A stretch of DNA of 64,000 bases from an uncultured Eisenbergiella sp. (GTDB lineage: Bacteria > Bacillota > Clostridia > Lachnospirales > Lachnospiraceae), in NCBI GenBank assembly GCA_947627215.1, contig CANQVD010000013.1:1-64000 (forward strand), written 5' to 3'. The position numbers and the translations under genes were made by a program. This document shows, in pieces, positions 55,493 to 64,000 of this stretch. Position 1 is the first letter of the stretch. Every line of letters starts with the position of its first letter. Under the pieces are notes generated by a model. That model was not told where the DNA came from. It ran no database searches and worked only from the letters and a program-made list of their open reading frames with translations.

Positions 55493-56497
55493 TTGAACAT
55501 CCGTGAAAGTCTGGAAAAGTGGGAGGAGGAATATTTAAGTCCCTATGCCGCCAAAAGCAGGGAATCCGCGGGCAGGCTGCGCGATGAGGAGCAGTGCGAT
55601 ATCCGTCCCGTTTTCCAGCGGGACAGGGACCGGATCATCCACAGCAAATCCTTCCGGCGGTTGAAGGATAAGACACAGGTTTTTCTCTCTCCCATGGGAG
55701 ACCATTACCGCACGAGGCTGACTCATACGCTGGAGGTTTCCCAGAACGCCCGCACCATCGCCAGGGCGCTGCGGCTCAACGAGGAGCTGGTGGAGGCCAT
55801 CGCGCTGGGCCACGATCTGGGACATACTCCCTTCGGACATGCCGGGGAGCGGGCGCTGAACCGGGTCTGCCCCTACGGCTTCGACCACGCGGCCCAGAGC
55901 GTGCGCACGGTGGATCTGCTGGAAAAGGACGGGCAGGGGCTGAACCTGACCTTCGAGGTGCGGGACGGCATCCGCAACCATCAGACCAAGGGGCACCCCA
56001 TGACGCTGGAGGGGTGCGTGGTGCGGCTTTCGGACAAGATCGCCTACATCCATCACGATATGGACGATGCCATCCGGGCGGGGATCCTGACGGAGGCGGA
56101 TGTTCCGGCGCGGATCAGAGAGGCGGTCGGCGCTACGACGGGAGAGCGGCTGGATCATTTCATCCATGATATCGTTTCCGCCAGCAGCGGGAAGGGACAG
56201 ATCTGTATGTCCGGGCCCGTGGAAGCGGCCATGGGGGAGCTGCGGCGGTTCATGTTTGAGCGGGTCTATCAGAATCCGCAGGCCAAGGGGGAGGAAGGCA
56301 AGGCGGAGATTTTGATGGAGACGCTGTACGATTATTACCTTCACCATCCGGACGTCATGCCGGAGGATTTTCAGGGGCTTTTGGAGCGGGGAGAACCGCC
56401 GGAGCGGGTGGTCTGCGACTATGTGGGCAGCATGACAGACCGTTTCGCGATCGCGAAATATGAGGAGCTTTATATTCCGAAATCCTGGCGCTATTAG
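55493..56497 (+). CDS. dgt: deoxyguanosinetriphosphate triphosphohydrolase-like protein
   Basis: HD-domain phosphohydrolase of 334 residues acting on dNTPs. HD-site residues are visible in RLTHTLEV, HDLGHTPFGHAGE and the later HHDMDD. The start is TTG with AAGGAGG 5 bases upstream. In Firmicutes such a gene often precedes dnaG and rpoD, as here, and may adjust nucleotide pools. Confidence 0.88.
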   Translation: MNIRESLEKWEEEYLSPYAAKSRESAGRLRDEEQCDIRPVFQRDRDRIIHSKSFRRLKDKTQVFLSPMGDHYRTRLTHTLEVSQNARTIARALRLNEELVEAIALGHDLGHTPFGHAGERALNRVCPYGFDHAAQSVRTVDLLEKDGQGLNLTFEVRDGIRNHQTKGHPMTLEGCVVRLSDKIAYIHHDMDDAIRAGILTEADVPARIREAVGATTGERLDHFIHDIVSASSGKGQICMSGPVEAAMGELRRFMFERVYQNPQAKGEEGKAEILMETLYDYYLHHPDVMPEDFQGLLERGEPPERVVCDYVGSMTDRFAIAKYEELYIPKSWRY

Positions 56498-56517
56498 GCA
56501 TACATAAGGAGCTTGGC

Positions 56518-58287
56518 ATGTATTATCCTGATGAGCTGATCGAAGAGATCCGTGCGAAAAACAATATCGTGGATGTGATCTCCGGTTATGTGCGGCTGCA
56601 GAAAAAAGGGAGCAACTATTTCGGCCTGTGCCCGTTTCACAATGAAAAGTCGCCGTCCTTTTCCGTCTCGGCCTCCAAGCAGATGTATTACTGCTTCGGC
56701 TGCGGCGCGGGGGGCAATGTGATCACCTTCCTGATGGAATATGAAAATTATTCCTTTCCGGAGGCGGTGAAGGCGCTGGCGGAGCGGGCCGGCGTGGCGC
56801 TGCCGGAGGAGGATTCCCGGGAGATGAAAAAGGCCCGGAGCCGCCGGGCGAGGCTTCTGGCGGTCAATAAGGACGCCGCCACCTTCTTTTATTATCTGCT
56901 CCGGGACCGGAAGGGCAGCGTCGGCTACCAATATCTGAAAAACAGACAGCTTTCCGACGAGACGATGCAGCGCTTCGGGTTGGGATATTCCGGACTGGGC
57001 GGCGGAGAGCTGATCCGATATCTGCGTTCAAAGGGCTATGAGGAGAGCCTGATCCGCGACGCGGGGCTGGGCAGCATCGATGAAAGAAGGGGGCTGTCGG
57101 GAAAGTTCTGGAACCGGGTCATGTTCCCGATCCAGGACATCAACCACCGGGTCATCGGCTTCGGCGGCCGCGTCATGGGAGAGGGGAAGCCCAAGTACCT
57201 CAATTCCCCGGAGACCGAGATCTTTGATAAGAGCCGCAATCTGTACGGTCTGAATCATGCGAGGACAAGCCGGAAGGGCAGCTTCATCCTCTGCGAGGGA
57301 TACATGGACGTCATCGCCATGCATCAGGCCGGCTTCGATCAGGCGGTGGCATCGCTGGGGACCGCGTTTACCGCCGGGCAGGCCAGCCTGCTGAAGCGGT
57401 ATTCGCAGGAGGTGCTTCTCTCCTATGACAGCGACGGCGCCGGTGTGAACGCGGCGCTGCGGGCCATCGGCATCCTGAAGGAAGCGGGCATGACGGGAAA
57501 GGTCATCAATCTGACGCCCTACAAGGATCCGGACGAGTTCATCAAGGCGCTGGGCGCGGAGGAATTTCAGAAGCGGCTGGACAACGCGGAGAACAGCTTC
57601 TTTTTTGAACTGGAGCAGTTGAAAAAGGGCTATGATCTGCAGGATCCCCAGGGCAAGACGGAGTTCCACCGGTCTGTCGCGAGAAAGCTGTGCGAGTTTT
57701 CCGACGAGCTGGAACGGGAGAACTATATAGAGGCCGCGGCGCAGAGATACCAGATCGGGTTTGAAAACCTGCGCAGGCTGGTGGGCAGATACGCGGCCCA
57801 GACCGGTCTGGCGCAGCCGGTGATACGGCCGAAATCCGGCATCGCTGAAAAGGATACGTCCCGGGAGAAGCGGCTTTACAATGAAAAGCTGCTGCTCACT
57901 TGGCTGGCAGATCAGCCGCAGCTTTATCCGCAGATCCGGCGGTTCATTTCTCCGGCGGATTTTTCGGAGGGGATCAGCCGGACGGCGGCACAGCGCCTGT
58001 TTGCGGATCTGGAGGGCGGCAGGGCGAATCCGGCCGCCGTCGTCAGCATGTTCGAGGACGAAGCGGAGCAGCGGGAGGCGGCGTCTCTTTTTCAGGTCAG
58101 GCTTCCGCAGGCGGACGGTCCGCAGGGCCGGGAGAAGGCTTTTCATGAGATCGTCTGCGCGCTGAAGCGCCAGAGCTACGAGAGGGACTGCGCGGATATG
58201 GGCACGGATGTGGATGCCCTGAGGCGTGCGGTCGCGGGGAAGAAGCTGTTGGAAGAACTTAGCAAAACGCATATTTCTCTGCAATAG
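56518..58287 (+). CDS. dnaG: DNA primase
   Basis: Synthesises RNA primers at the replication fork. The 589-residue protein has the CHC2 zinc site (Cys38, His41, Cys59, Cys62), a TOPRIM domain with [16 protein letters not shown] and [11 protein letters not shown], and a C-terminal DnaB-interaction region. It lies 20 bases after the dgt-like gene and 41 before rpoD. Confidence 0.96.
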   Translation: MYYPDELIEEIRAKNNIVDVISGYVRLQKKGSNYFGLCPFHNEKSPSFSVSASKQMYYCFGCGAGGNVITFLMEYENYSFPEAVKALAERAGVALPEEDSREMKKARSRRARLLAVNKDAATFFYYLLRDRKGSVGYQYLKNRQLSDETMQRFGLGYSGLGGGELIRYLRSKGYEESLIRDAGLGSIDERRGLSGKFWNRVMFPIQDINHRVIGFGGRVMGEGKPKYLNSPETEIFDKSRNLYGLNHARTSRKGSFILCEGYMDVIAMHQAGFDQAVASLGTAFTAGQASLLKRYSQEVLLSYDSDGAGVNAALRAIGILKEAGMTGKVINLTPYKDPDEFIKALGAEEFQKRLDNAENSFFFELEQLKKGYDLQDPQGKTEFHRSVARKLCEFSDELERENYIEAAAQRYQIGFENLRRLVGRYAAQTGLAQPVIRPKSGIAEKDTSREKRLYNEKLLLTWLADQPQLYPQIRRFISPADFSEGISRTAAQRLFADLEGGRANPAAVVSMFEDEAEQREAASLFQVRLPQADGPQGREKAFHEIVCALKRQSYERDCADMGTDVDALRRAVAGKKLLEELSKTHISLQ

Positions 58288-58328
58288 CGTTCACAATAGA
58301 ATCAGATACAGGAAGGATGTTGACGGAC

Positions 58329-59438
58329 ATGGACGAAAACACAAGAGCGAAATTTGACGAGAAGCTGAAGGGCCTTCTGGCCATGGCGAAGAAGAAAAAG
58401 AATGTCCTGGAATATCAGGAGATCAGCGATTACTTCGCGGAGCTGCATCTGGAGGAGGAGCAGTTCGATGAAATCCTGGAGACGCTGGAAAAGAACAATG
58501 TGGATGTGCTTCGCATCACAGAGGACGACGATATTCCTGACGAGGAGATCCTTCTGGCGGAGGAAGACGTGGACGTGGAGAATCTGGATCTTTCGATTCC
58601 CGACGGCGTCAGCATAGAAGATCCGGTCCGTATGTATCTGAAGGAGATCGGGAAGGTGCCGCTGCTTTCGGCCGAGGAGGAGATCGACCTGGCGAAGCGG
58701 ATGGAAATGGGGGATGAAAGCGCAAAAAAACGCCTGGCGGAGGCCAACCTGCGTCTGGTGGTCAGCATCGCCAAGCGCTACGTGGGGCGCGGCATGCTGT
58801 TTCTGGACCTGATTCAGGAGGGGAATCTGGGACTGATCAAGGCTGTGGAAAAGTTCGATTACCGCAAGGGCTATAAGTTCTCCACCTACGCGACCTGGTG
58901 GATCCGGCAGGCCATCACCCGCGCCATCGCGGACCAGGCCAGAACGATCCGGATCCCGGTACACATGGTGGAGACCATCAATAAACTGATCCGTGTCAGC
59001 AGACAGCTTCTGCAGGAGCTGGGACGTGAACCCACTCCGGAGGAAATCTCCGAGGAGATGAAGATGCCGGTGGACCGGGTGCGGGAGATCCTGAAGATCT
59101 CGCAGGAGCCGGTATCCCTGGAGACCCCTATCGGCGAGGAGGAGGACAGCCACCTGGGCGACTTCATACAGGACGACAACGTGCCGGTGCCCGCGGACGC
59201 CGCCGCGTTCACCCTGCTGAAGGAACAGTTGGTGGAGGTGCTGGGCACCCTCACCGAACGGGAGCAGAAGGTGCTGCGCCTGCGCTTCGGCCTGGACGAC
59301 GGCCGCGCCAGGACACTGGAGGAGGTCGGCAAGGAATTTTCCGTCACTCGCGAACGCATCCGCCAGATCGAGGCGAAAGCGCTGCGCAAGCTCCGCCACC
59401 CCAGCCGCAGCCGAAAATTGAAAGACTACTTGGATTAA
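58329..59438 (+). CDS. rpoD: RNA polymerase primary sigma factor RpoD (SigA)
   Basis: Housekeeping sigma factor, 369 residues from ATG 58329. It has region 1.2 ([11 protein letters not shown]), regions 2.3-2.4 ([18 protein letters not shown]), region 3 and the region 4.2 helix-turn-helix ([18 protein letters not shown]). The start is uncertain: an ATG at 58317 abuts the GGAAGG site and so is badly spaced, while 58329 has it 12 bases upstream. The typical short clostridial form without region 1.1. Confidence 0.96.
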   Translation: MDENTRAKFDEKLKGLLAMAKKKKNVLEYQEISDYFAELHLEEEQFDEILETLEKNNVDVLRITEDDDIPDEEILLAEEDVDVENLDLSIPDGVSIEDPVRMYLKEIGKVPLLSAEEEIDLAKRMEMGDESAKKRLAEANLRLVVSIAKRYVGRGMLFLDLIQEGNLGLIKAVEKFDYRKGYKFSTYATWWIRQAITRAIADQARTIRIPVHMVETINKLIRVSRQLLQELGREPTPEEISEEMKMPVDRVREILKISQEPVSLETPIGEEEDSHLGDFIQDDNVPVPADAAAFTLLKEQLVEVLGTLTEREQKVLRLRFGLDDGRARTLEEVGKEFSVTRERIRQIEAKALRKLRHPSRSRKLKDYLD

Positions 59439-59457
59439 CAGCGAGGAAGATAAGGAA

Positions 59458-59504
59458 GGTTCCCGACGAACCATGCTTGCATGAGTTCGTCGGGAACCTT
59501 TTTT
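59458..59504 (+). terminator. rpoD terminator
   Basis: A perfect 13-bp stem (GGTTCCCGACGAA / TTCGTCGGGAACC) is followed by six T. Its 3' half is copied again in the downstream repeats. Confidence 0.93.
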
Positions 59505-59726
59505 ATCTGACGAGCGTCCTCCATGAGCGCAGGGCCGCAGGCCCGGAGCGAATGGAGGCCCCGCGCGTCAGCGCGGGGGTTAATCCATCCGTGGTAGGAA
59601 GCGAACGAACCATGCTTGCATGAGTTCGTCGGGAACCTTTTTTATCTGACGAGCGTCCTCCATGAGCGCAGGGCTGCAGGCCCGGAGCGAATGGAGGCCC
59701 CGCGCGTCAGCGCGGGGGTTAATCCA
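59468..59726 (+). repeat. tandem 120-bp repeats derived from the rpoD terminator region
   Basis: Two copies (59468-59587 and 59607-59726) differ at one base and are separated by 19 bases; a partial third lies at 59742-59781. Each unit holds the loop and 3' arm of the rpoD terminator, a CCTCCAT/ATGGAGG hairpin with an inner GGGCC/GGCCC, and a CCCCGCGC/GCGCGGGG hairpin. The second copy lacks the 5' arm of the terminator. The following bases to about 59990 hold no gene. Confidence 0.95.
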
Positions 59727-59994
59727 ATCGTAGTGGGAGAAATCCTGCTTGCATGAACTCGTCGGGCCCTTTTTATCTGACACCATATACTCCCCAAAAT
59801 TATCTTGATTTTATTTATAATATCAGGCAGAATATATAAAAACGCAGTTTTGCAGTATATGCTGCGGCTTGGGATATCTGTTGTGGGCGCAGAGAGCGCC
59901 GGTGGACTGATTTGCGGCTTTACGTTAAATCTAAGGACAGCACAGGGAGATAAAACGGGAGCTGAGGATGATCATGCCTGGCAGATTGCGAAAT

Positions 59995-60399
59995 ATGACT
60001 TCAATTTATTTGGTGAATGATGAGAATATGCTATTGTTGTACAGATGAGGCGGCAGAGTCGTAAATAATGTTTGGACAGGTTCCGCAGGCGGGCATTTTG
60101 AAGAAAATGAACTGAATGATCCGAGGGCCTGCGTATTGCGGGAAATGCAGGAAGAACTCGGGATAACGGAAGACGATATCGAGGACATTTCCTTAAGGTA
60201 TATTACATTAAGGCATACAAAGGAAGAAATGCGGCAAAACTATTATTTTTTCGCGCGTCCGAAACAGAATTTTGACCTGGTATCAAACGAAGGAATTTTA
60301 AAGTGGTTTCCAATGAATGAGCTGCACGAATTGGAGATGCATCGTTTGTACTGCTGTAAACGATATTTCCGTCCCGCCGGGGTATTTTGCGGCCTTTGA
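59995..60399 (+). pseudogene. broken NUDIX hydrolase
   Basis: The frame from ATG 59995 keeps NUDIX similarity across an in-frame TGA at 60046-60048 (LLLYR-stop-GGRVVNN). The NUDIX box follows as GGHFEEN...LREMQEELGI, a known two-residue-longer variant of the family motif. After about 60350 the sequence no longer matches the family end, so the 3' part is lost as well. Only 264 bases (from ATG 60136) remain open. It is AT-richer than neighbouring genes and sits in the repeat-rich gap after rpoD. Confidence 0.8.
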
Positions 60400-60536
60400 G
60401 GGCTTCGGGACAGGCTTCGACAGCGGTCTGTCCGGCCTGTTTATGCTGATTCATACGAAAAGTTTATGGAAGAATCGGCCGCAATACGTTATAATAGAAG
60501 AAAGAAGCCATTCAGGAAATCGTAAAGGGAGGACGT

Positions 60537-61454
60537 ATGGAGCTGTCGAAACGGATGCGGGCCGTGGCCGGGATGGTGCCGCGCGGGTACGCTGCGGCGG
60601 ATATCGGCTGTGACCACGGCTTTGTGTCCATCTGCCTCGTTCGGGAGAAGATATGTCCCAGGGTCATCGCGGCGGATGTCAGACCGGGGCCGCTGTTGAG
60701 AGCGAAGGAACATATTGCGCAGAGCGGATTGACGGGAGAGATAGAGACCGTTCTGTCTGACGGGCTGGAACATGTGCCCACGGGTCCGGAGGGCGCGCAG
60801 GTCATGATCGCCGCCGGGATGGGCGGAAGGCTGACCATGAAGATCCTGTCGGCGCATCCGGAAAAAACGGCGGGGCTCTCCTGGCTGGTGCTGGAGCCGC
60901 AGTCCGAAGTGCGGCTGGTGCGCCGCTGGCTGACAGAAAACGGTTTTATCATCACGAAAGAGGACATGGTTCTGGAGGACGGCAAGTATTATCCGGTCAT
61001 TCTGGCGGCGAACCGCGAACGGGTCCCGGACGCGGAGCGGCCCATGGGGAAAGAGGGACCGTATCGGGAAGATGCCTTCTGCCGGAAGAATGCCGCCGGT
61101 ACGGGACGGATCCAGCCAGAAATGAGAGAGATGCATCCGCTTTTTGGGGAAAAAACGGAAGGGACCGGCCTGTCAGATCGGCAGATGCAGGAGGCGCGGG
61201 AACGCTTCGGCCCGTGCCTGATCGGGGAAAAGCATCCGGTACTGATTTCGTATCTGGAGCATACAATAGCAAAGAATGCGGAACTGTTGGCGAAGCTGCC
61301 GCAAGAAGAGTGTCCGAAAGACGGGAAGGAGAGGGCTGGCCGGTCGAGTCAGTCCGAAAGGAGCGCAGAGCGCAGAGCGCAGTTGCTGTCGGACAGGGAG
61401 TTGATGGAAGCGCTGATCCGATGGATGAAAGAGCCGGACGGCCAGAAAATTTAA
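60537..61454 (+). CDS. trmK: tRNA (adenine(22)-N(1))-methyltransferase
   Basis: SAM-dependent enzyme that methylates A22 of tRNAs. The 305-residue product has motif I ADIGCDHGFVSI, the MIAAGMGG motif and LVLEPQSEV, all typical of TrmK. It is longer than the usual 230-240 residues because of a polar insertion (about 165-215) and a Ser/Arg-rich stretch near the end. GGGAGG precedes the ATG; TATAAT at 60490 may be its promoter, without a clear -35. trmK next to rpoD is common in Firmicutes. Confidence 0.9.
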   Translation: MELSKRMRAVAGMVPRGYAAADIGCDHGFVSICLVREKICPRVIAADVRPGPLLRAKEHIAQSGLTGEIETVLSDGLEHVPTGPEGAQVMIAAGMGGRLTMKILSAHPEKTAGLSWLVLEPQSEVRLVRRWLTENGFIITKEDMVLEDGKYYPVILAANRERVPDAERPMGKEGPYREDAFCRKNAAGTGRIQPEMREMHPLFGEKTEGTGLSDRQMQEARERFGPCLIGEKHPVLISYLEHTIAKNAELLAKLPQEECPKDGKERAGRSSQSERSAERRAQLLSDRELMEALIRWMKEPDGQKI

Positions 61455-61496
61455 AGAAACAGAAAACGAAAACGCCGGGATGCTGTGAAATGGCAA

Positions 61497-61600
61497 GGAT
61501 GCCGTGGGGCGGCAGAAAACGGGGAAGCCGCAGGACGCTGTGGGGCGGCAGAAAGCGGAGAAACGGCAGGAATCCGTGAACCGGCAGAAAGCGGTATAAC
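61497..61600 (+). repeat. short GC-rich degenerate repeats
   Basis: GTGGGGCGGCAGAAAACGG, then GTGGGGCGGCAGAAAGCGG, then CCGGCAGAAAGCGG occur in the gap after trmK. They look like a slippage-prone simple repeat without visible function. Confidence 0.7.
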
Positions 61601-61623
61601 AGCAGGAAGCAGAAGGAGGGACT

Positions 61624-63276
61624 ATGACTATCTGGATAAACGGGAAAAAGACAGAGCTGGAGGGGCGTCATACATATGGAGAGATTGCGGGGACGGTGGA
61701 GGGAGCATACGCGCATCAGATCGTGCTCGCCGTGGCAGACGGCAAGATCCAGGAGCTTTTTAAGAAAATAAAGGACGGAGCGGAGATCACGTTCCTGACG
61801 GCTGCGGATAAGATCGGCCATGATACTTACGTCAGAAGCGCCGTCATGCTGCTGATGAAGGCGGCCGCAGATGTGGCCGGATTCCCGGAAAAAGGCATGA
61901 TGAAGGTGGAGTTTTCCATTGGAGGCGGGCTGTACTGTTCTCCCAGGGGAGGACTGCGCATCGACGGGGATTTTTGCCGCGCCGTGGAACGCAGGATGCG
62001 GGAGCTGGTATCGGCGAAGCTGCCTTTTACCAAAAAGGCCTGGCCCATCGACGACGCCATCCGACTGTTTGAGGGGCAGGGAATGCGGGATAAAGTACAA
62101 CTGTTCCGATATCGCCGCGGTTCCTATATCAATGTGTACTGTCTGGACGGTTACTATGATTATAATTACGGGTATATGACTCCGGATACGGGCTATGTGA
62201 AATGGTTTGCCGTGCAGCCCTACGAGGGAGGTCTGATGCTGCTTTTGCCGTCCGCCGAAGCGCCGGAGACGGTGCAGCCGGTGGCGGAGCGCAAAAAGCT
62301 GTTTGACGCCCAGATGGAGTCCACCCGCTGGGGAGAACAGATCGGCATCGATACGGTGGGCGATCTGAACGATAAGATCTGTGAAGGCGATCTGGCAGAG
62401 CTGATTCTGGTGCAGGAGGCGCTGCAGGAGAGTCGGATCGGCGCGATCGCGGCCCAGATCGCGGCCAGGAAGCATGTAAAATTTGTCATGATCGCCGGCC
62501 CTTCCTCATCGGGGAAAACTACATTTTCCCATCGGCTTTCCATTCAGCTCAAGACCCACGGGCTGCGCCCTCATCCCATTGCCATCGACAATTATTTTGT
62601 GAACCGGGAGCTCACGCCGCGGGATGAAAAGGGACAGTACAATTTTGAATGCCTGGAGGCCATCGATGTGGAGGGCTTTAACCGGGATATGTGCGATCTG
62701 CTGGCCGGAAAGACTGTCGCCATGCCTACCTACAATTTCAAGACCGGAAAACGGGAATACAACGGGGAAATGCTGACGCTGCAGGCAGAGGATATTCTGG
62801 TGATCGAGGGCATACACGGACTCAACGACAAAATGTCCTATGCGCTTCCCGTCGAAAGCAAATACAAAATTTATATCAGCGCCCTGACCTGTCTGAACGT
62901 GGACGAACACAATCGTATTCCCACCACGGACGGACGGCTTCTGCGCCGTATGGTGCGGGACGCCAGGACCAGAGGGATTTCTGCGAAGCAGACCATCGCC
63001 CAATGGCCCTCCGTGCGCAGGGGAGAGGAGGAAAATATTTTCCCCTATCAGGAGAGCGCGGACGTCATGTTCAATTCGGCGCTGATCTATGAGCTTTGCG
63101 CCCTCAAGATCTATGCCCAGCCGCTTCTGTACAGCATCCGGCAGGGAGAGCCGGAGTATTTTGAGGCCAAGCGGCTGCTGAAATTCCTGGATTATTTTCT
63201 GGGCGTGAGCAGTGAGAGCCTGCCGAACAATTCGATCGTGCGGGAGTTCGTCGGCGGAAGCTGTTTCCGCGTCTGA
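61624..63276 (+). CDS. uridine kinase-like nucleoside kinase with TGS-like N terminus
   Basis: A 550-residue protein with an N-terminal TGS/threonyl-tRNA-synthetase-like region (about 1-200, with HDTYVRSAVMLLMKAAA) and a C-terminal P-loop kinase domain (GPSSSGKTT near 294). The latter resembles uridine kinase/phosphoribulokinase (AIDNYFVNR, IVIEGIHGLN-like segment). This two-part architecture is widespread in Clostridia; the in vivo substrate is not established. GAAGGAGG precedes the ATG. Confidence 0.85.
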   Translation: MTIWINGKKTELEGRHTYGEIAGTVEGAYAHQIVLAVADGKIQELFKKIKDGAEITFLTAADKIGHDTYVRSAVMLLMKAAADVAGFPEKGMMKVEFSIGGGLYCSPRGGLRIDGDFCRAVERRMRELVSAKLPFTKKAWPIDDAIRLFEGQGMRDKVQLFRYRRGSYINVYCLDGYYDYNYGYMTPDTGYVKWFAVQPYEGGLMLLLPSAEAPETVQPVAERKKLFDAQMESTRWGEQIGIDTVGDLNDKICEGDLAELILVQEALQESRIGAIAAQIAARKHVKFVMIAGPSSSGKTTFSHRLSIQLKTHGLRPHPIAIDNYFVNRELTPRDEKGQYNFECLEAIDVEGFNRDMCDLLAGKTVAMPTYNFKTGKREYNGEMLTLQAEDILVIEGIHGLNDKMSYALPVESKYKIYISALTCLNVDEHNRIPTTDGRLLRRMVRDARTRGISAKQTIAQWPSVRRGEEENIFPYQESADVMFNSALIYELCALKIYAQPLLYSIRQGEPEYFEAKRLLKFLDYFLGVSSESLPNNSIVREFVGGSCFRV

Positions 63277-63326
63277 AAACAGGACATGCCGGAGAAAATC
63301 GTGCCGAAACAATTTTGCGTGAAAAT

Positions 63327-63364
63327 ATTGCGGGGAGGCTCCTTCAGGGGAGTCTCCCCGCAAT
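63327..63364. terminator. convergent terminator between the nucleoside kinase gene and rnpB
   Basis: ATTGCGGGGAGGCTCC pairs with GGAGTCTCCCCGCAAT (one mismatch or wobble) with a short loop. The minus strand then reads ATATTTT, serving rnpB; the + strand has only a weak U-tract. Confidence 0.75.
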
Positions 63365-63373
63365 GTTCGGTAT

Positions 63374-63743
63374 GCGCAAGCGGGACGATAAGCCGGGTTC
63401 TGTCGTGAATGGTCATCTATCTAGCCCTGCCGTTGCCGGCAGGATCCAGCGACCTACCTGAAAGCAGGCCGGGCCGGCCTGTCGCTTTCTGCTTGGTCTT
63501 GCTTCGGATGGGGTTTACATATGCCCCGCCTGTTGCCAGGCGGGCGGCGGTCTCTTACACGGCCCTTCCACCCTTACCAGCGAAAACGCTGGCGGTATAT
63601 TTCTGCTGCACTGTCCCTGGAGTCGCCTCCGCCGGACGTTATCCGGCATCCTGCCCTGTGAAGCCCGGACTTTCCTCACCTGTTTGCTGCGGATGGCTGT
63701 GCCATACCGGGAAAACAGCCGCGACCATTTATCCTGCTTGCAC
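63374..63743 (-). ncRNA. rnpB: RNase P RNA
   Basis: Catalytic RNA that matures the 5' ends of tRNAs; about 370 nt. On the minus strand it has the universal core GAGGAAAGTCCGGGCTTC, the GTAAACCCCATCCGAAGCAAG-type region and the 3' core ACAGAACCCGGCTTATCG. The 5' GTGCAAGC pairs with the 3' GCTTGCGC to close P1, which sets the ends within a few bases. Confidence 0.95.
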
Positions 63744-63747
63744 GCCT

Positions 63748-63776
63748 ATCATACCAGAATCGGCATTCGGGCGCAA
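63748..63776 (-). promoter_or_regulatory. rnpB promoter
   Basis: Minus-strand TTGCGC (63771-63776), 17 bases, TATGAT (63748-63753), placing transcription start at about 63742, which matches the RNA 5' end. Confidence 0.7.
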
Positions 63777-63863
63777 CGCATTTTTGACGTTTTTTCGGGC
63801 GGACCGCCGCGTCTGCGTCCTCGGATTCTGCATTGTGCTATTGGCGGAGAAACGCTTTCATGA

Positions 63864-63892
63864 TTGACATAACGTTTGTTTGCGGCTATAAT
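63864..63892 (+). promoter_or_regulatory. consensus-perfect promoter at the window end
   Basis: TTGACA (63864-63869), 17 bases, TATAAT (63887-63892). A GATCCGA/TCGGATC hairpin can form just downstream. Its gene lies beyond the window; nothing coding is seen from here to 64000. Confidence 0.9.
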
Positions 63893-64000
63893 AAGATCGT
63901 TACAGGAGATCCGATTCTGTTCGGATCCGCATCATTCATGTGAAAATCTCTGCCGTGACGCTTTTGCCGTCCCGGATCTTGGCACTTCGCCGGCATTTTC

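Noticed and set aside
60046-60048. TGA in the NUDIX frame as a selenocysteine codon
   Set aside because: No Cys or Sec is expected at this NUDIX position, and the 3' end of the gene is also lost, so decay is simpler.
63409-63867. Plus-strand open frame of 152 codons
   Set aside because: Lies on the opposite strand of RNase P RNA, whose conserved core is clear.

Overview
The window looks like a GC-rich, spore-forming member of the Clostridia, most likely Lachnospiraceae. The reasons are the Firmicutes-type CodY, the spore protease Gpr, SpoIIP, an uninterrupted SigK, a YtvI-like sporulation membrane protein, tRNA genes without an encoded CCA, strong AGGAGG ribosome-binding sites and gene orders such as tig-clpP-clpX-lon-engB and dgt-dnaG-rpoD. 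This placement rests on gene content only. Almost all genes lie on the + strand. The chromosome is core housekeeping with short accessory patches, and I see no prophage, insertion sequence or CRISPR array.

Layout. 1-490: a possible minus-strand structured RNA and the tig promoter. 491-9046: protein quality control (tig, clpP, clpX, lon), ribosome assembly (engB), a YtvI-like permease and a D-lactate-dehydrogenase-like enzyme. 9085-15435: VanZ-like protein, aldose epimerase, HAD phosphatase, a heterodimeric ABC exporter and a small unknown protein. 15534-18539: rpsT (minus), gpr, spoIIP. 18831-24509: lepA, hemW, sigK, comM. 24608-32637: dprA, topA, codY, rpsB, tsf, glyA. 32749-38047: TraX-like protein, ACT-domain regulator, then hom, a phosphoglycerate-mutase-like putative homoserine kinase and lysC. 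38132-40412 (minus): two surface-polysaccharide genes. 40986-49176: an Rpn-like nuclease, a sortase-type surface adhesin and a three-gene ABC system with a CARDB-like partner. 49400-49860: a stand-alone non-coding RNA with a consensus promoter. 49916-56497: GH3 hydrolase, two tRNA-Leu, DUF4125/DUF6320 genes, a condensation-type acyltransferase, an HSL-type hydrolase and dgt. 56518-63276: dnaG, rpoD, tandem repeats, a dead NUDIX gene, trmK and a nucleoside kinase. 63374-63743: RNase P RNA (minus). The window ends just after a consensus promoter whose gene lies outside.

The most unusual signal is a family of three giant intergenic hairpins (9607-9846, 18548-18754, 25983-26196). They share a 92-95-nt core with paired compensatory substitutions, have the same orientation as the flanking genes, and carry locus-specific outer arms of 55-61 bp that are perfect or nearly perfect inverted repeats. 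Each sits just after one gene's stop codon and before the next gene. They resemble no family I can name and are the best candidate here for something undescribed. The roughly 395-nt RNA at 49457-49852 is the second candidate.

Functional links. Three sporulation genes carry promoter-like sequences for sporulation sigma factors: gpr (weak), spoIIP and sigK. The hom / putative homoserine kinase / lysC run forms an aspartate-to-threonine block preceded by an ACT-domain regulator. The MacB-like ATPase, CARDB-like anchored protein and FtsX-like permease form one operon with its own terminator. Two genes (sigK, codY) end inside their own terminator hairpins, and the rpsB promoter is nested in the codY terminator.
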